Below are positions 14,055-15,179 of a stretch of 15,179 nucleotides of DNA, one piece after another (position 1 is the stretch's first letter; the number at the start of each line of letters is the position of its first letter). The DNA comes from Candidatus Melainabacteria bacterium (GTDB lineage: Bacteria; Cyanobacteriota; Vampirovibrionia; 2-02-FULL-35-15): NCBI GenBank assembly GCA_023250175.1, contig JAHFBD010000026.1, positions 1 through 15,179 of the forward strand. The letters run 5' to 3'. A program made the translations under genes and the position numbers. The notes under the pieces are model-generated. The model had not been told where the DNA came from. It was given only the letters and a program-made list of their open reading frames with translations, and made no database searches.

Positions 14055-15179
14055 TTATTCTCTGTTGTTTGTAAAACCCTCTTTGGACCATGAATAGGAT
14101 CTTCAATAATTATAGTATGGTCTCGCTTATGTCCAACACTAACAATTGCAATTGAGGTTTCTAATAATTCCTGGATTCTATCTAAATATTTTTGTGCATT
14201 AGCTGGAAGCTCATTTCTGGATCTGCATGCATTAACAGATGTTTTCCAGCCTGGTAATGTTTCATAGATAGGTTTAACTCGTTTAAATATACCGGCAGCT
14301 AATGGTAAATCATAATATTTAGCACCAGTTAAACTATCTTCATATGCTACACAGACATTTATTTCATCCAGGTTATCCAAAACATCTAATTTTGTAAGAG
14401 CTAAACAATCCAGACCATTAATCCTGACGGCATATCTTAATAAAACCAAATCCAGCCATCCTACACGGCGTGGACGTCCTGTCGTAGTGCCAAACTCTGC
14501 CCATGCAGTTCCTGCGGCTCTTAATTCATCAGCTTCTCTACCAAAAACTTCAGTAGGAAATGGTCCTTCACCTACTCTTGTTGTAAATGCTTTTGTAATC
14601 CCTATTACCCGATCAATCGATGTAGGTCCGATACCTGCTCCTATACATGCTCCACCAGCAACAGGATTTGAGCTGGTTACATAAGGATAGGTTCCATGAT
14701 CAAGATCAAGAAGGGTTCCTTGTGCACCCTCAAATAGAATATTTTTTTTATTTTTAATCGCATCAAAAATAAGTGCTGATGTATCTACTACATAAGGCTT
14801 CAGTTTTTCACCATAGGCTCTATAATCCTCAAATATTTTTTTAGGATCTTCGGGAGGAAGAGAGTAAAGTCTTTCTAAAATTACATTTTTTCTTGGTACA
14901 AGCCAGTTAATCTTTTCTTCTAATTCTTTAGGTTCAATTAAATCTGACATCCTAATCCCAAAACGATCTGCTTTATCAGCATATGTCGGACCAATACCTC
15001 GTCCAGTCGTCCCAATTTTTTTTGTACCTCGCCCACGATCTTCAGCCTGATCAATTGCAAGATGATATGGCATGGTTACATGTGCAGCAATACTTACCTT
15101 TAAACCCTTTACATTAATTCCACGAGCAATTAAATCTGTAAGCTCATCAATTAATATTTTGGGATCTATTACAGTACCA
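14051..15179 (-). CDS. purA: Adenylosuccinate synthetase, N-terminus outside the window
   Basis: Converts IMP, aspartate and GTP to adenylosuccinate, the first committed step of AMP synthesis; cytoplasmic homodimer. The frame is open to the window edge. The ATG at 15073 is internal, because the upstream codons match the family (TVIDPKILIDELTDL, then IARGINVK). Conserved parts seen are KIGTTGRGIGPTYADK, FEGAQGTLLDLDHGTYPYVT, GPFPTEVFG, EFGTTTGRPRRVGWLD, LTKLDVLD, PIYETLPGW and SVGHKRDHTI. About 90 residues, including the GDEGKG nucleotide motif, must lie beyond the right edge. The gene ends in ATGA, shared with the start of the DNA methyltransferase gene. No purine-related gene besides purA is in view. 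Confidence 0.96.
   Translation of the reverse strand, partial: GTVIDPKILIDELTDLIARGINVKGLKVSIAAHVTMPYHLAIDQAEDRGRGTKKIGTTGRGIGPTYADKADRFGIRMSDLIEPKELEEKINWLVPRKNVILERLYSLPPEDPKKIFEDYRAYGEKLKPYVVDTSALIFDAIKNKKNILFEGAQGTLLDLDHGTYPYVTSSNPVAGGACIGAGIGPTSIDRVIGITKAFTTRVGEGPFPTEVFGREADELRAAGTAWAEFGTTTGRPRRVGWLDLVLLRYAVRINGLDCLALTKLDVLDNLDEINVCVAYEDSLTGAKYYDLPLAAGIFKRVKPIYETLPGWKTSVNACRSRNELPANAQKYLDRIQELLETSIAIVSVGHKRDHTIIIEDPIHGPKRVLQTTENK

Noticed and set aside
15071..15073. ATG as the true start of purA
   Set aside because: The codons upstream continue the conserved adenylosuccinate synthetase sequence to the window edge, so this Met is internal.

Overview
This window comes from a low-GC bacterium (by eye about one third G+C) with compact, mostly housekeeping gene content. 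The lineage cannot be fixed from the sequence. The low GC, the unusually long acyl-CoA dehydrogenase, a sugar-permease-like transporter and the scarcity of Shine-Dalgarno sites would fit an uncultured lineage such as Melainabacteria-like bacteria, but this is only an impression.

Layout. The left edge (1-1324, + strand) holds the tail of an unseen protein and a PfkB/FruK-like sugar kinase with an unusual N-terminal extension; a frame change may separate what was once a single gene. Next come two overlapping small membrane-protein genes (1448-1764, +), the second only 31 residues long. A minus-strand housekeeping cluster follows (4457 down to 1770) in transcription order: D-aminoacyl-tRNA deacylase, tRNA-dihydrouridine synthase, a double-ACT regulator-like protein and peptide deformylase. 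Most of it concerns tRNA and protein quality control.

The middle (4645-8582, +) is the least ordinary part. It holds an 816-residue protein with a helical-repeat region resembling bacterial TRAFs-binding (DUF4071-like) domains and a C-terminal transglutaminase/papain-like Cys-His-Asp triad. Then come an unrecognised 199-residue protein with a very strong ribosome binding site, and a TsaC/YrdC-type threonylcarbamoyl-AMP synthase. Three copies of one dispersed palindromic repeat (7080, 7917, 8620) punctuate these genes. One copy supplies the stop codon of the 816-residue protein. Another may supply part of the tsaC promoter.

The right part holds a 709-residue acyl-CoA dehydrogenase (minus), a divergent FHS/FucP-type major facilitator (plus) with a closely spaced small secreted protein, and, on the minus strand, purA (start outside the window) translationally coupled to an orphan D12-class DNA adenine methyltransferase. 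The methyltransferase gene overlaps the secreted-protein gene tail to tail.

No rRNA, tRNA, CRISPR array, transposase or prophage genes were seen. The strongest leads for new biology are the TRAFs-binding-like/transglutaminase-like protein with its neighbours, the repeat family that shapes gene ends and possibly promoters, the purA-coupled orphan methylase, and apparent leaderless transcription of at least two genes.
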